Part shown: positions 41,518-50,135 of the stretch, piece after piece
Numbering within the stretch: position 1 is the stretch's first letter
How the letters are laid out: each line of letters starts with the position of its first letter
Origin: WVZH01 sp034430895
GTDB lineage: Bacteria > Chloroflexota > Anaerolineae > Anaerolineales > E44-bin32
Direction of reading: 5' to 3'
NCBI GenBank assembly: GCA_034430895.1
Contig: DAOUDW010000109.1
Coordinates: forward strand, 124,001 to 188,000
DNA: 64,000 nt
Made by a program: the position numbers and the translations under genes
The notes under the pieces: generated by a model
What the model saw: the letters and a program-made list of their open reading frames with translations, nothing else
Told to the model about the DNA's origin: nothing
The model's database searches: none

Positions 41518-42306
41518 TTACTTAATTTTCCAGTACGCCATGACGACATTAAGCGCCATGAGCGCGTGCAGGAGATTGACCCCGGGCATGAACCTGGGTA
41601 CCAGACGGATCACGATGCCAATCACCAACAATAACGGCAGTAAGGAAACCGCACGCCAGAACATATAATCCGGAGTCAGAAGCAGCGGAATCAACACACT
41701 TTGCAGGATAAAAAAGACAAGAACGATCGATAGCGCTTTCACACTCGCCTGGATTTTTCGTTGTTCGTTATCCGTTTCGAAATAAGCCTCCAACCGTGGA
41801 TAGATGAACCCGTAGAACCAGGGGAATTCAACCAGCGCCTGAAAAATCGGAAGCAACCCAAGCATCAGATAAAAAGCCCACTCCGGAAGCACACCGACTG
41901 AGATGGTATCGCGCAAAATAGGGATGTTTTCGTTCAGAACACCGTTCAGCACGATTGCCGGAAGCCCCATGAGTAACAGCAGCAAACAAAACAGCAAAAT
42001 ATTCTTCAAAATGTCTTGTAATCGGTTTTCTGAAGGCTCTCGTTTCAAAAATTGTGTGAGCCTGCCAAGTGGAAGAGATGATTCAAATGGCCTTAACTGT
42101 ATCGACGAAAATGGCATATTCTCTCGTTTCAATTCGAATATCAGAATGAAGAGACAGACGATCTCGGTAGCAATCATCGCAAAAGGCCACCAGGGAACAG
42201 CATCATTCCATGAGGAGAACAGGGCTAACAGAAGCTGAAATAGAACGATGATGATGATCCGGACGGAGAGTAGAGCCAGTGTTCGTTTTACTGAGTCACT
42301 GTTCAT
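41518..42306 (-). CDS. CPBP-like membrane protein with degenerate active site
   Basis: A 262-aa protein with about seven membrane helices. 'EFPWFYGFIYPRLE' aligns with the CPBP glutamic-protease motif (E-E-x-x-x-R-G-x-L-x-P-R-L), but the second Glu and the Arg are replaced. 'NLLHALMALN' matches the His-containing motif. It may be a non-catalytic CPBP relative or an unrelated membrane protein. AAGGAT precedes the ATG. Confidence 0.5.
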   Translation of the reverse strand: MNSDSVKRTLALLSVRIIIIVLFQLLLALFSSWNDAVPWWPFAMIATEIVCLFILIFELKRENMPFSSIQLRPFESSLPLGRLTQFLKREPSENRLQDILKNILLFCLLLLLMGLPAIVLNGVLNENIPILRDTISVGVLPEWAFYLMLGLLPIFQALVEFPWFYGFIYPRLEAYFETDNEQRKIQASVKALSIVLVFFILQSVLIPLLLTPDYMFWRAVSLLPLLLVIGIVIRLVPRFMPGVNLLHALMALNVVMAYWKIK

Positions 42307-42639
42307 GAGGATTATCCTTCTCTGTGATGATCTGCGATGTTGATTACAACGTCATTCAATCGACAAATTCAATTAAAAACGCCTGCTGGAAATCCCCGTA
42401 ATTCTATCAGCGATTTGATATAGTGGAGGCTGCTTTCCAGTCCATAATAAGGTAAACAACAGGAAACCAAACCAGGGTTTGAGATAATCCACCCCATGGT
42501 TAATCCAGCCGCATCAAATCACAACGTCGAGGAAACACTCGACGATCTCCACCAGTGGAACGTACACATCCCCGCTGGGAAATCCATCGGAATTCTTAAC
42601 GGGGATGCGAGGTACGTGATTGCCTGATTGTGAGCCCAA
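42307..42639. other. Spacer with a 3' hairpin
   Basis: About 330 bp between the CPBP-like gene's start and the lipoprotein's end. It holds the hairpin described at 42567-42607. No gene or other structure supported. Confidence 0.55.
42567..42607 (-). terminator. Hairpin 3' of the lipoprotein gene, left copy
   Basis: CATCCCCG at 42567-42574 pairs with CGGGGATG at 42600-42607; outer GTAC elements also pair. The same stem sequence recurs after the paralogous lipoprotein gene at 44991-45039. No strong T tract. Confidence 0.5.
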
Positions 42640-43842
42640 TTATTTATTGACGCAGGACTCCTTTTCCATAACCCACTTGCAGCTTGTACGCGCCTCGCAC
42701 GCTTCCAAGGATTGATACTGCGAGCATTTTGGAGGCTCGGTGGGCGCTAAGAAGACGATAGTGATGCTCGCCTCGGGTGAATCTACGATCTTTTCGACGT
42801 GAAACCCCCGTGCATGGGCAACGTGGGTAAATGGCTCGCCGATATCTGCGGCAGTAACCCAATAGGTACCCTGGCAGGTTATGGATTCACCGCGCTCAAG
42901 CCTGAATGGCTGTTCATGATCTATACGATAATCTGAATCACAATGCGAGGTATTCACGGTCTCAGATATGATCTCGAACGGCCCGACCACAACTACGTTT
43001 CCGATGTTGGTAATTACATAATTGAAATCGATTGGATTTCCGACCTCTACAAAGTATCCCGTGGAGCTGGTGATCGCCAGATCTAAGGCAGGTTGCGGTT
43101 CGATCCAGATTATGAGCTCGGTCTGCTCGGATCGAATTTCACCGGCAAAGGCGGTGGCTTTATTTATGATAAAGAAATTCCAGACGTCGTCGGCCGTGGT
43201 CGTATAGGTCGCCGTGCAGAGAATGGCATCGCCGGGACTCAACGGCCCCTCTTGCGGGCAGTCGACCTGGTGGGTCAGGCTGTCATCGACAACGATCGGA
43301 TCCTTGAATTCCACGTTTCCGCTGTTAAGGACGTGAAATTCATATTCGATTTCCGTCCCGGCTTGCGGGAAAGTCTGAGGCGTGCCGGAAATGGTGAGAG
43401 ACAGTTCCGGCTGTTCACCAAGCAGCACTTCTATCGTGTCGGAAGCCTCAGCAGGTTTTCTTGGGCCACAACAAGTTGAACCTCTACCCACTTTGACTGT
43501 TGAGCTGTGAACGATTTTCCCAGCCAGAACATCCTCATCGGTGACCGTATAGACATCCGTCCATGTTCTCACAGACTTATTCCATCCCCCTCCTATAGCA
43601 ACACTCTCAGAATTAGAATATACCATCGTCTCAGAGAACGGTTGCAGGTTTATATATGAAGAACCGCCCGTACTATCGAATTCGACAACGTAGGTAAAGG
43701 TGATCTCTTCGCCGGCTTCTGTAAAGAAAACCGGTTCCGCTTTGATGGTTAAATTCAACCCCCTAACGTCGATACCACATCCTGTCAAGAGCAAGCCCGA
43801 GAGCAGAATGCCTGTGATAATAAAGAATGTTTTCGGCCGCAT
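42640..43842 (-). CDS. DUF11-like repeat lipoprotein
   Basis: A 400-aa lipoprotein (lipobox LTGC; start at the ATG at 43842, with GGAG six bases upstream). Three related beta-sandwich repeats contain the pattern 'VGNPIDFNYVITNIGNV' (also FTEAGEEITFTYVV, FPQAGTEIEYEFHVLNSGNV). This is the DUF11/CARDB-type fold of surface proteins. A C-terminal cysteine module ('CSQYQSLEAC...CKW...C') closes it. It is a paralogue of 45070-46317, on the other side of lgt. Confidence 0.85.
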   Translation of the reverse strand: MRPKTFFIITGILLSGLLLTGCGIDVRGLNLTIKAEPVFFTEAGEEITFTYVVEFDSTGGSSYINLQPFSETMVYSNSESVAIGGGWNKSVRTWTDVYTVTDEDVLAGKIVHSSTVKVGRGSTCCGPRKPAEASDTIEVLLGEQPELSLTISGTPQTFPQAGTEIEYEFHVLNSGNVEFKDPIVVDDSLTHQVDCPQEGPLSPGDAILCTATYTTTADDVWNFFIINKATAFAGEIRSEQTELIIWIEPQPALDLAITSSTGYFVEVGNPIDFNYVITNIGNVVVVGPFEIISETVNTSHCDSDYRIDHEQPFRLERGESITCQGTYWVTAADIGEPFTHVAHARGFHVEKIVDSPEASITIVFLAPTEPPKCSQYQSLEACEARTSCKWVMEKESCVNK

Positions 43843-44153
43843 AGTCATCTCCGTGGGATGGGGGCAAATGGTTGTGAAAGAAAGCGACATTTGCCTGAGT
43901 GTAACGATTTAACAACGACTTCGATACTAAATCCGTCTACCGACACATCTTCCTTCATTGCAGCCGCATCAATACAAAAAAAGAGGGGCCAATTGAACTG
44001 AAAATTGGAGAGCCATAGAGGGGCCTAATAATAAGGGCTCCATCCAGAAGTAAAAAGGAAACCTACGTATCCTGTAGAATGAACGATGAGCTCGTTTCCC
44101 ACGCAACGATAGTATACAATACTGGAAAATTGGGTACAGAGAACGGAGGCACT

Positions 44154-44900
44154 ATGGTTCCGTATATCCCTGTCGCCGGTCTGTGGCTGGTGCCTTCGTA
44201 TTACGTCTTCCTCGTCCTGGGAGCCACCGTTGGCGGTTATCTTGGCTGGCGGGAAGCACACCGCCTCGGATATTCGAAACGGCAGATCTTTTCATTCTAT
44301 CTCATCGTCTTCCCCGGCGCATTGTTTTTGGGCTGGTTGAATGGCTGTCTGTTCATTCGGGATTTCTACGTCGGGTTGGCGCAGGGAGAGCTCTGGCTCA
44401 ATGGCGGTCTGGTGACCTACGGTGTCATTTTCGGCGCGCTGCTGCTGGGATACCTGTATGAAAGACTCCACAAGCGTCCGGCCGGAACCAGCCTCGACTT
44501 GATCGTGCTCGTTCTTCCGTTGATGTTCACCTTCACCCGCATCGGTTGTTTCTTGAACGGCTGCTGCTACGGCCGTGAGACCGACGGCTTCGGCGGCGTG
44601 TACCTGCCGGGTGCTTTCGGAGAGTGGGCCTATCGTTACCCCACCCAGATCCTGCTGTCGGCCTTCAACCTGGGGCTCTTCCTGTGGATGTGGGCAAGAC
44701 GGAAACGCGAACACGATCCGGGAAGCCAGGTGCTGCCCTTCTTGCTGGTGTACTTTGCGGGACGCCTGATGATCGACTCCCTGCGTGACCTGCCTCCGCT
44801 GGTCTGGGGATTGGGTTTCCATCAATTAAGCGCCCTGCTGATCCTCGCCGTCCTGATCATCCTTTCTCTGCGTAGAAGGAGAAGCGGCGTGGTCGTATGA
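44154..44900 (+). CDS. lgt: Prolipoprotein diacylglyceryl transferase
   Basis: A 248-aa membrane protein starting at the ATG after GGAGG (44154). It attaches the diacylglyceryl group to the lipobox cysteine. 'FTRIGCFLNGCCYGRETDG' is the Lgt signature; in E. coli it is GRxGNFxNGE. 'NGGLVTYG' replaces GGMSFHG, so the usual His103 is Tyr, a variant common in this sister group. It is on the plus strand, flanked by two divergent paralogous lipoprotein genes. An earlier in-frame ATG (44079) lacks a ribosome site. Confidence 0.85.
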   Translation: MVPYIPVAGLWLVPSYYVFLVLGATVGGYLGWREAHRLGYSKRQIFSFYLIVFPGALFLGWLNGCLFIRDFYVGLAQGELWLNGGLVTYGVIFGALLLGYLYERLHKRPAGTSLDLIVLVLPLMFTFTRIGCFLNGCCYGRETDGFGGVYLPGAFGEWAYRYPTQILLSAFNLGLFLWMWARRKREHDPGSQVLPFLLVYFAGRLMIDSLRDLPPLVWGLGFHQLSALLILAVLIILSLRRRRSGVVV

Positions 44901-44990
44901 ACCTTCCCTGGAAACAGCCCTCCCCTAAGGCAATAGACTAGTCGTTACGGACGGAATGGCGCTGCCGGTGGCTATATCACCATCACACCA

Positions 44991-45039
44991 CGCATCCCCG
45001 TCTTTCGGACGATCCAGTGAAAGTCGAAACGGGGATGCG
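44991..45039. terminator. Bidirectional hairpin between lgt and the second lipoprotein gene
   Basis: CGCATCCCCGT at 44991-45001 pairs with ACGGGGATGCG at 45029-45039, with internal TTTCG/CGAAA pairing. It lies between two convergent genes (lgt ends at 44900, the lipoprotein gene at 45070), so it can serve both strands. The stem sequence resembles that at 42567-42607. Confidence 0.65.
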
Positions 45040-45069
45040 CGAGTTACTGCCGGATGATGATTAGCTCGT

Positions 45070-46317
45070 TTACTTCTTAAGGCATAACTGTTCCATCGAA
45101 TCCCACGTACAGGCATTGGGATGATTGCCGCATGCTTGTTCGGTATCGTACAGCGAGCAGTTGACTTTCAGCGGGGCAGGAGTAGGCTTCAAATAGGCGA
45201 CCGTCACACTTGCTTCCGGAGATGTTACGCTCGTGCCGTCGTACACTCCCTGTACACTTGCGTGGTGAGTCAACGGTTTGCCGATATCTGCAGATTCGAT
45301 CCAGTATCGCCCTTCGCAGGTCAAGGATTCACTCACAGCCAGTTCCGCCACCTGCGGGCACTCCCAGGAGTACAGATTCTCGGAAAAGATGATGAAATCG
45401 CCGTCGATGACCACGTCGCCGCTGTTGGTCACCACATAAGTGAAATCCACCGGGTTGCCGACCTCGCTGAAGTAATTGCTGGGACTGCTGATATCTAAAC
45501 GCAGCGCCGGGCTGACCTCGACGATCGCTGTTGGCGTGGATGTCGGGGTCGCCGTGGGGGTGGGTGTCAGGGTCGGCACGACAGCGCCATACTTGAAAAT
45601 ACTCTTCGTGACTTTCTCAGAAGTTTCACTACCAGCGTTGGCGGTGAAAGTTATAAAGAAATACCCCCTTGCTGCTGCGTCGGGAGGTATCCCGGAGGTT
45701 ACCGTACAGACCACTTCCCTACCGCTGGAAAGACCATCAGATAAAAGATGACACTCTGTAGGATTGAATTGATTAATGTTAAGATTGAGGTTGAGGTTAT
45801 TCTGAATGACGATCGGACCAGGGATGTTCACCGCACCAATATTTGTAACCACGAAGGTATAATTTACGCTATCGAACATCCATATTGCGCTTCTTATTTC
45901 CAGGATCAACTTCGCCGAGGACTCCTGTGGTATGACCACTGAGTGGCTATCACTATTATCTGTATTCCGGGACCCATCATACCATCCCACCTTTACACCT
46001 GTTGTGATCTTAGCACGGCCTTTGGCAACGTCTTCTTCGGTCACGGTGTAAATCCACGAGCCGGTGTATTCTGCCCAGTTTTCGATTTGTACGCCCTCCA
46101 GAATCTCGCCATTCACCCACACTTTGGTGAAGGGCTGATCATCTGTGGTTGTATTTTGAATCACATAAAAAATCTCGATACGGTCACCGGCATTACGGAA
46201 TGACTCCACACCCGCGGTTGTGCGCAGTTTCACATCTGTCTGTCGACAGCCTGCAAGTAAAATGGGGCTTATTACGAGCAGGATCCAAATCTTCAACCCA
46301 TCCATTTTCCACCGCAT
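45070..46317 (-). CDS. DUF11-like repeat lipoprotein, paralogue
   Basis: A 415-aa lipoprotein (lipobox LAGC; GGAAG six bases before the ATG). It has the same repeat pattern as the protein at 42640 ('EVGNPVDFTYVVTNSGDVV', 'IESADIGKPLTHHASVQG'), a Thr/Pro-rich linker ('TPTPTATPTSTPT') and the closing cysteine module ('CSLYDTEQAC...CTW...C'). The two probably arose by duplication. The surface function is unknown. Confidence 0.85.
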   Translation of the reverse strand: MRWKMDGLKIWILLVISPILLAGCRQTDVKLRTTAGVESFRNAGDRIEIFYVIQNTTTDDQPFTKVWVNGEILEGVQIENWAEYTGSWIYTVTEEDVAKGRAKITTGVKVGWYDGSRNTDNSDSHSVVIPQESSAKLILEIRSAIWMFDSVNYTFVVTNIGAVNIPGPIVIQNNLNLNLNINQFNPTECHLLSDGLSSGREVVCTVTSGIPPDAAARGYFFITFTANAGSETSEKVTKSIFKYGAVVPTLTPTPTATPTSTPTAIVEVSPALRLDISSPSNYFSEVGNPVDFTYVVTNSGDVVIDGDFIIFSENLYSWECPQVAELAVSESLTCEGRYWIESADIGKPLTHHASVQGVYDGTSVTSPEASVTVAYLKPTPAPLKVNCSLYDTEQACGNHPNACTWDSMEQLCLKK

Positions 46318-46795
46318 AGATTACTTCCGTTCACTCAAGAATATGTTGATCAGGATACCGATATTGTCATATTCCCGGCTACCTGCAATTTCAGGCTACG
46401 CAGTAGCGCACACCGCTTGTCAAATCGGTTTGATTTCAACCATTCAGATGCTGGAAGAGATCGCCTCGATCGGGCAATAACGCACGTATTGCCGAAGACC
46501 CGGCGAAAGAGCCGGCTTCCTTAGATTCACCAGAAATGGACGTGAAAAAACAGGAAAATCGTAATTGAAATATCTTCATCCACTGCGAGACTATAATGCC
46601 CGATGCCTCTGGCGTAAATAGCTCGGGTTGCCTATTCGTTGGATTATCGGTGCATTAGCCCATGAAGAAACGTGGAGATCCTCGCCTGGAAGACGGCCAT
46701 CCTCCGATCCCCCCCAGCCTTATCCAATTCCAAATCGCATCGGCGATATGAGGATTAATTTTTACGCATCTCAGCTTGCATATCGTGGTGTATCC
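46318..46795. other. Long intergenic spacer, no gene seen
   Basis: About 480 bp. I see a small GC hairpin (CCGGC near 46502 with GCCGG near 46513) and nothing that looks like a gene, tRNA or riboswitch. It lies between the 5' ends of nothing obvious: the lipoprotein gene starts on its left and the kinase gene ends on its right. Confidence 0.5.
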
Positions 46796-47752
46796 TTACC
46801 CGGTCTGGAGCATCTCGTCCACTTCACTGGCTTCCGGAAGCGCCGGGATGGCGCCCAGCTTGGTCGTGGTCAGCGCACCGACGGCGTTCGCAAACACCAG
46901 CACCTTTTCAAGGCGCACTTCGTCGTTCCAGGTATCGGGATGCTCGAGCAGTTTCTTCAACAGGCCGGCGACGAAACCGTCTCCTGCGCCGGTCGTATCG
47001 ATGGAGTCGACCTTGAACCCTGGGATGTGTTTATCGGCGTTTTCGATGAAATAATGACAGCCGTCTTTCCCCAGGGTAACCACCAGCAGCTTCAACGCCG
47101 GATGCCACAGCTGTCGCACCGATCGAGCCAAATCCATATCCCCGGAGAGGAAATGAAGCTCTTCCACGCTGGCTTTAATGACCTGCGCGTGTTCCCAACC
47201 CAGCATCATCCCTTCTCGTGCCGCTTCTTCTCCGGGCCATAAAGGGAGACGCAGATTCGGATCGTAAGAAATCAACAATCCGGCATCTTGTGCGATTTCC
47301 ACGGCGTGTAACGTTGCGCTTTTGCTGGGCTCTCCGATCAAGCTGATCGAACCGTAGTGGAAGATCTTTGCTTTGCGGATCGACTGCTCGTCCACTTCAG
47401 CAGTCTCGAAAAGCATATCCGCACTTGGATGGCGATAGAACATGAAGTCACGTTCGCCCTCTGCCGTGAGCGAGACAAAGGCCAAAGCCGTTCGGGCGGC
47501 CTGCGAGAAGAGCAAGGGCTTCGTATCGACCCCATTGTCTTCCAGCGTGTGAGCCAGGAACCTGCCGAATACGTCGTCCCCCACCTTGCCCATGAAGGCC
47601 GTTTCGACACCCAATCTGGATAATCCCACGGCTACGTTGGCCGGCGCTCCCCCGGGCGCCTTTTTGAAGGCGGAGGCCTCCACCAACGGAACTCCCACCT
47701 CGGCAGGCACGAAATCGATCAATGCTTCGCCCATGCACACGACGTTAGCCAT
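46796..47752 (-). CDS. PfkB-family sugar kinase (fructokinase-like)
   Basis: A 318-aa ribokinase-fold kinase. 'GEALIDFVP' and 'PGGAPANVAVGLSRLG' are the PfkB N-terminal signature. 'DTTGAGDGFVAGLL' holds the catalytic Asp and anion hole. The fructokinase subgroup (ScrK-like) is suggested by 'MGEALIDF' and 'GAPANVAV'. It phosphorylates a hexose such as fructose. It may serve sugar produced by the nearby glycosidases. It is single with an ATG start. Confidence 0.93.
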   Translation of the reverse strand: MANVVCMGEALIDFVPAEVGVPLVEASAFKKAPGGAPANVAVGLSRLGVETAFMGKVGDDVFGRFLAHTLEDNGVDTKPLLFSQAARTALAFVSLTAEGERDFMFYRHPSADMLFETAEVDEQSIRKAKIFHYGSISLIGEPSKSATLHAVEIAQDAGLLISYDPNLRLPLWPGEEAAREGMMLGWEHAQVIKASVEELHFLSGDMDLARSVRQLWHPALKLLVVTLGKDGCHYFIENADKHIPGFKVDSIDTTGAGDGFVAGLLKKLLEHPDTWNDEVRLEKVLVFANAVGALTTTKLGAIPALPEASEVDEMLQTG

Positions 47753-47833
47753 ACCATTTCCTCATCAACCCGGATCATGAATAGCAATCCGGCAACCAAG
47801 ACGATATCGATTCAACCATTCTTGTCGATCGGT

Positions 47834-48343
47834 CTAACCCAACAACGAATACCAGAACACGCCGGAAAGCATGAAGCTTGCCGCAGTAAACCATCCTGCC
47901 GCCACCGCCTTGGCCCATGCCTTCGCATGGTAATTCACCAGAACCATCATGGCAATACCGAACATGCAGCCCCCATAGGTCAGGATGATCCACACCGGGG
48001 TGTTCGACAACATCAAGCGGCTCGTTGTGTAGTACCACGCCCGCGCCGGTGCGGCGAATTCCTCATACCATGGCGGCAGACCCATTCCCAATAAGGCCAC
48101 GAGTCCTGCGGTTTTCCACTGCCCCCATCGTTCGCTCAGCCGCAGCGCGATATAACCGAACTGCACGCACGTCAACCACCAACCGACGGGCATGTACACC
48201 GGAGAGGACAGCAACCGCACACCGAAGTAATCCGTATACACCAACGATCCGAAATGCTCCACGTGTATCCAATCCGCCCACAGTTCGAGAAGTCCGGCCA
48301 CCAAACCAAACAACAACCACGCCAGACGCTGGCTGCCGCTCAC
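47834..48343 (-). CDS. CruF/carotenoid-biosynthesis-like membrane protein
   Basis: A 169-aa protein with about five membrane helices. Motifs similar to CruF/DUF422 carotenoid proteins: 'ELWADWIHVEHFG', 'YTDYFGVRLLSSPVYMPVGWW' and the late 'NTPVWIILTYGG' (P-x-x-N-x-x-x-W-like). The GTG start lies 3-15 bases after the end of the small frame upstream, so it is probably co-translated. It is near a CrtI/RetSat-like gene, which fits carotenoid chemistry. The family call is uncertain. Confidence 0.55.
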   Translation of the reverse strand: MSGSQRLAWLLFGLVAGLLELWADWIHVEHFGSLVYTDYFGVRLLSSPVYMPVGWWLTCVQFGYIALRLSERWGQWKTAGLVALLGMGLPPWYEEFAAPARAWYYTTSRLMLSNTPVWIILTYGGCMFGIAMMVLVNYHAKAWAKAVAAGWFTAASFMLSGVFWYSLLG

Positions 48344-48357
48344 CCGCTATCCGATGA

Positions 48358-48495
48358 TCAGCAGCACGATGCCACCATGGTAGTCGCCCCATACATCCAC
48401 GGTGCTGCCAAAAGCGCCCCCACGATAATGCCTACGACGGTAAGTAAAAGCGAGCCGACGACAATTCGATCTTCCTGCTTCATAGATTTCAGCAT
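48358..48495 (-). CDS. Small membrane protein (possibly frameshifted)
   Basis: A 45-aa frame with one hydrophobic helix, starting after GGGAG seven bases ahead. In another frame from the same region an extended ending '...GDYHGGIVLLIIG' with a TAG three bases before the next gene's GTG looks more protein-like. A single extra G in the GGGGG run (near 48410) would join the two halves. Not decided. Confidence 0.4.
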   Translation of the reverse strand: MLKSMKQEDRIVVGSLLLTVVGIIVGALLAAPWMYGATTMVASCC

Positions 48496-48641
48496 TTTCA
48501 TTCTCCCCGCTTTGTATCGATATCATAGGATGAAGAATAACGATCTCGTGTTGTTGAATTTTCCTCTCTCAAGTTGAATTCCTCCCCATCAACAACCTCG
48601 ACCTGCGAAGACTTTCTCCGGTCTGTGCAGCGATGATCGGA

Positions 48642-48881
48642 TTATTCGTCTACCTGTCGACATGGATTTTCATGCGGATAACAGCACAACACACAATCTT
48701 GAAATTCAATTCCACAAAAGTAAGGACAGATGGACACGTTCTTTACCGCACAGCGATGTTCCATCGTGCTCTCAACTTCATTCCACGGACAAGCGTCCTG
48801 TTTCCATTCAATTTCGTTCTCCGGGGTCGTCAGGTCGATATCCATATTCGCCCCGTTGAGCCTTCTGATTTGTGATTCCAT
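48642..48881 (-). CDS. Small cysteine-rich protein
   Basis: A 79-aa protein beginning at 'MESQIRRLNGANMDI'. Its C-terminal half carries 'CPWNE', 'HRCAVKNVSICPYFCGI' and 'DCVLCCYP', a dense cysteine set that probably binds metal. Similar short proteins occur as hypotheticals in several bacterial and archaeal genomes. AAGGGCTTGAG precedes the ATG. Function is unknown. Confidence 0.7.
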   Translation of the reverse strand: MESQIRRLNGANMDIDLTTPENEIEWKQDACPWNEVESTMEHRCAVKNVSICPYFCGIEFQDCVLCCYPHENPCRQVDE

Positions 48882-48920
48882 CTCAAGCCCTTCATGCCGG
48901 TAATAATGCATTCTCGCAAA

Positions 48921-50135
48921 TTAAGTGCTCCGCGAGACCGATAACTCCAGATCCGAAATCGGATAGGACGAACACGGATGGATGAAGCCAAACTGTCGAT
49001 CCGCAGCCCGCCGGCCGTCGCCATCCGGATGGACGTACACATCGCCAGAAATCAGCAAGCTATGACAGACACCACACGCGCCCGAACGGCACTCCGAAGG
49101 CGGCGCCAAACCCGCCCGCTCCATGGCGACGAGCACGGTTTCCGTAGCCCGAGCGGGGATAATCGCCCTGAGACCGCCTATGTGGACGGTTAGATCGAAG
49201 CGTTTATCGGCCATCGCCTGCGGAAAGCCCGGCGCCTGGAGGACATCGCGCACTTCGCCGTACACTTCACGGCGGATGCGCTTCGGCGGAAGATCGAACG
49301 CCGCCAACTCCTGCATGACGAACGCATACATCGCTTGCGGTCCGCAGACGAAAAAGCTGCTCTCCTCGACATCGGCATACTTCTCAATCAAGCCGCTGGT
49401 AATGAAACCTTGCTCGCAATCCGGCAGCGGCGCTTCGTCGCAGCTCAATACGTGCACAAGCTTGAGCTTGCCGGCCGATTTTGACTCCAGCTCCCCGAGC
49501 AGTTCATAAAACACAATATCGTCCTTATCGCTGCTGCCGTAGAGCAGGAGCAATTCGACATCCATGTCCCCGTAGACAATTTCCTTCGCCATGGAGGCGA
49601 AAGGTGAAATTCCTGAACCACCGGCCAGGCCAACGAGTTTACGCTCGTCTCGCACTAGTTCATGATAAAACTCTCCGCATGGACCTGAACTTACAATCCT
49701 GGTTCCAACACCCCAGTTATCCCACACGTACGGCGTGAAGAAACCATCGTCGACTTTGCGGATTGTGATCTCGTAATAACCATTCTCACCCAAAGTTTCA
49801 TAAGGCGCAGACGAGATCGAATAGGGGCGGGTGATTTCGACTTGATCATCTTTTACTTTCAGGCTGAGGTACTGCCCCGCTCGAAAGTAGGCCAACGATT
49901 TCGTGTCCGAATCGGGATCTGGTCCAAAACGGAACGTCTTGGTCGTCCTGGTTTCGTCCCTGATTTCTGTAATAACCAGGTTTTGGCGCTTAGGATGCAA
50001 TTGCGATGCTAACGCATTCACAGCTCCCGGGTTGATGGGCTGTGGTGAGGCTTTGGCGAACCGCTTCTGGCGGGAGGATTTCAACCGAATGAAACCGAAT
50101 AGATCTCGAAGGGATCCCTTGACGCTGATTTTCAT
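48921..50135 (-). CDS. Ferredoxin-NAD(P)+ reductase-type flavoprotein with C-terminal 2Fe-2S domain
   Basis: A 404-aa cytoplasmic oxidoreductase with an N-terminal FAD domain ('RPYSISSAP'), NAD(P) domain ('GLAGGSGISPF', 'FFVCGPQAMY') and a plant-type ferredoxin domain at the C-terminus ('CRSGACGVC' and a later Cys in 'HPCSSYP'). The order FAD-NAD-2Fe-2S fits dioxygenase/monooxygenase reductases. Its ATG (50135) overlaps the stop of the upstream CrtI/RetSat-like gene by 4 bp (ATGA), with GGAGG nine bases ahead. It most likely supplies electrons to that protein. Confidence 0.92.
   Translation of the reverse strand: MKISVKGSLRDLFGFIRLKSSRQKRFAKASPQPINPGAVNALASQLHPKRQNLVITEIRDETRTTKTFRFGPDPDSDTKSLAYFRAGQYLSLKVKDDQVEITRPYSISSAPYETLGENGYYEITIRKVDDGFFTPYVWDNWGVGTRIVSSGPCGEFYHELVRDERKLVGLAGGSGISPFASMAKEIVYGDMDVELLLLYGSSDKDDIVFYELLGELESKSAGKLKLVHVLSCDEAPLPDCEQGFITSGLIEKYADVEESSFFVCGPQAMYAFVMQELAAFDLPPKRIRREVYGEVRDVLQAPGFPQAMADKRFDLTVHIGGLRAIIPARATETVLVAMERAGLAPPSECRSGACGVCHSLLISGDVYVHPDGDGRRAADRQFGFIHPCSSYPISDLELSVSRST

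Noticed and set aside
46500..46518. Small CCGGC/GCCGG hairpin in the 480-bp spacer
   Set aside because: Only five base pairs and no gene context; chance is likely.
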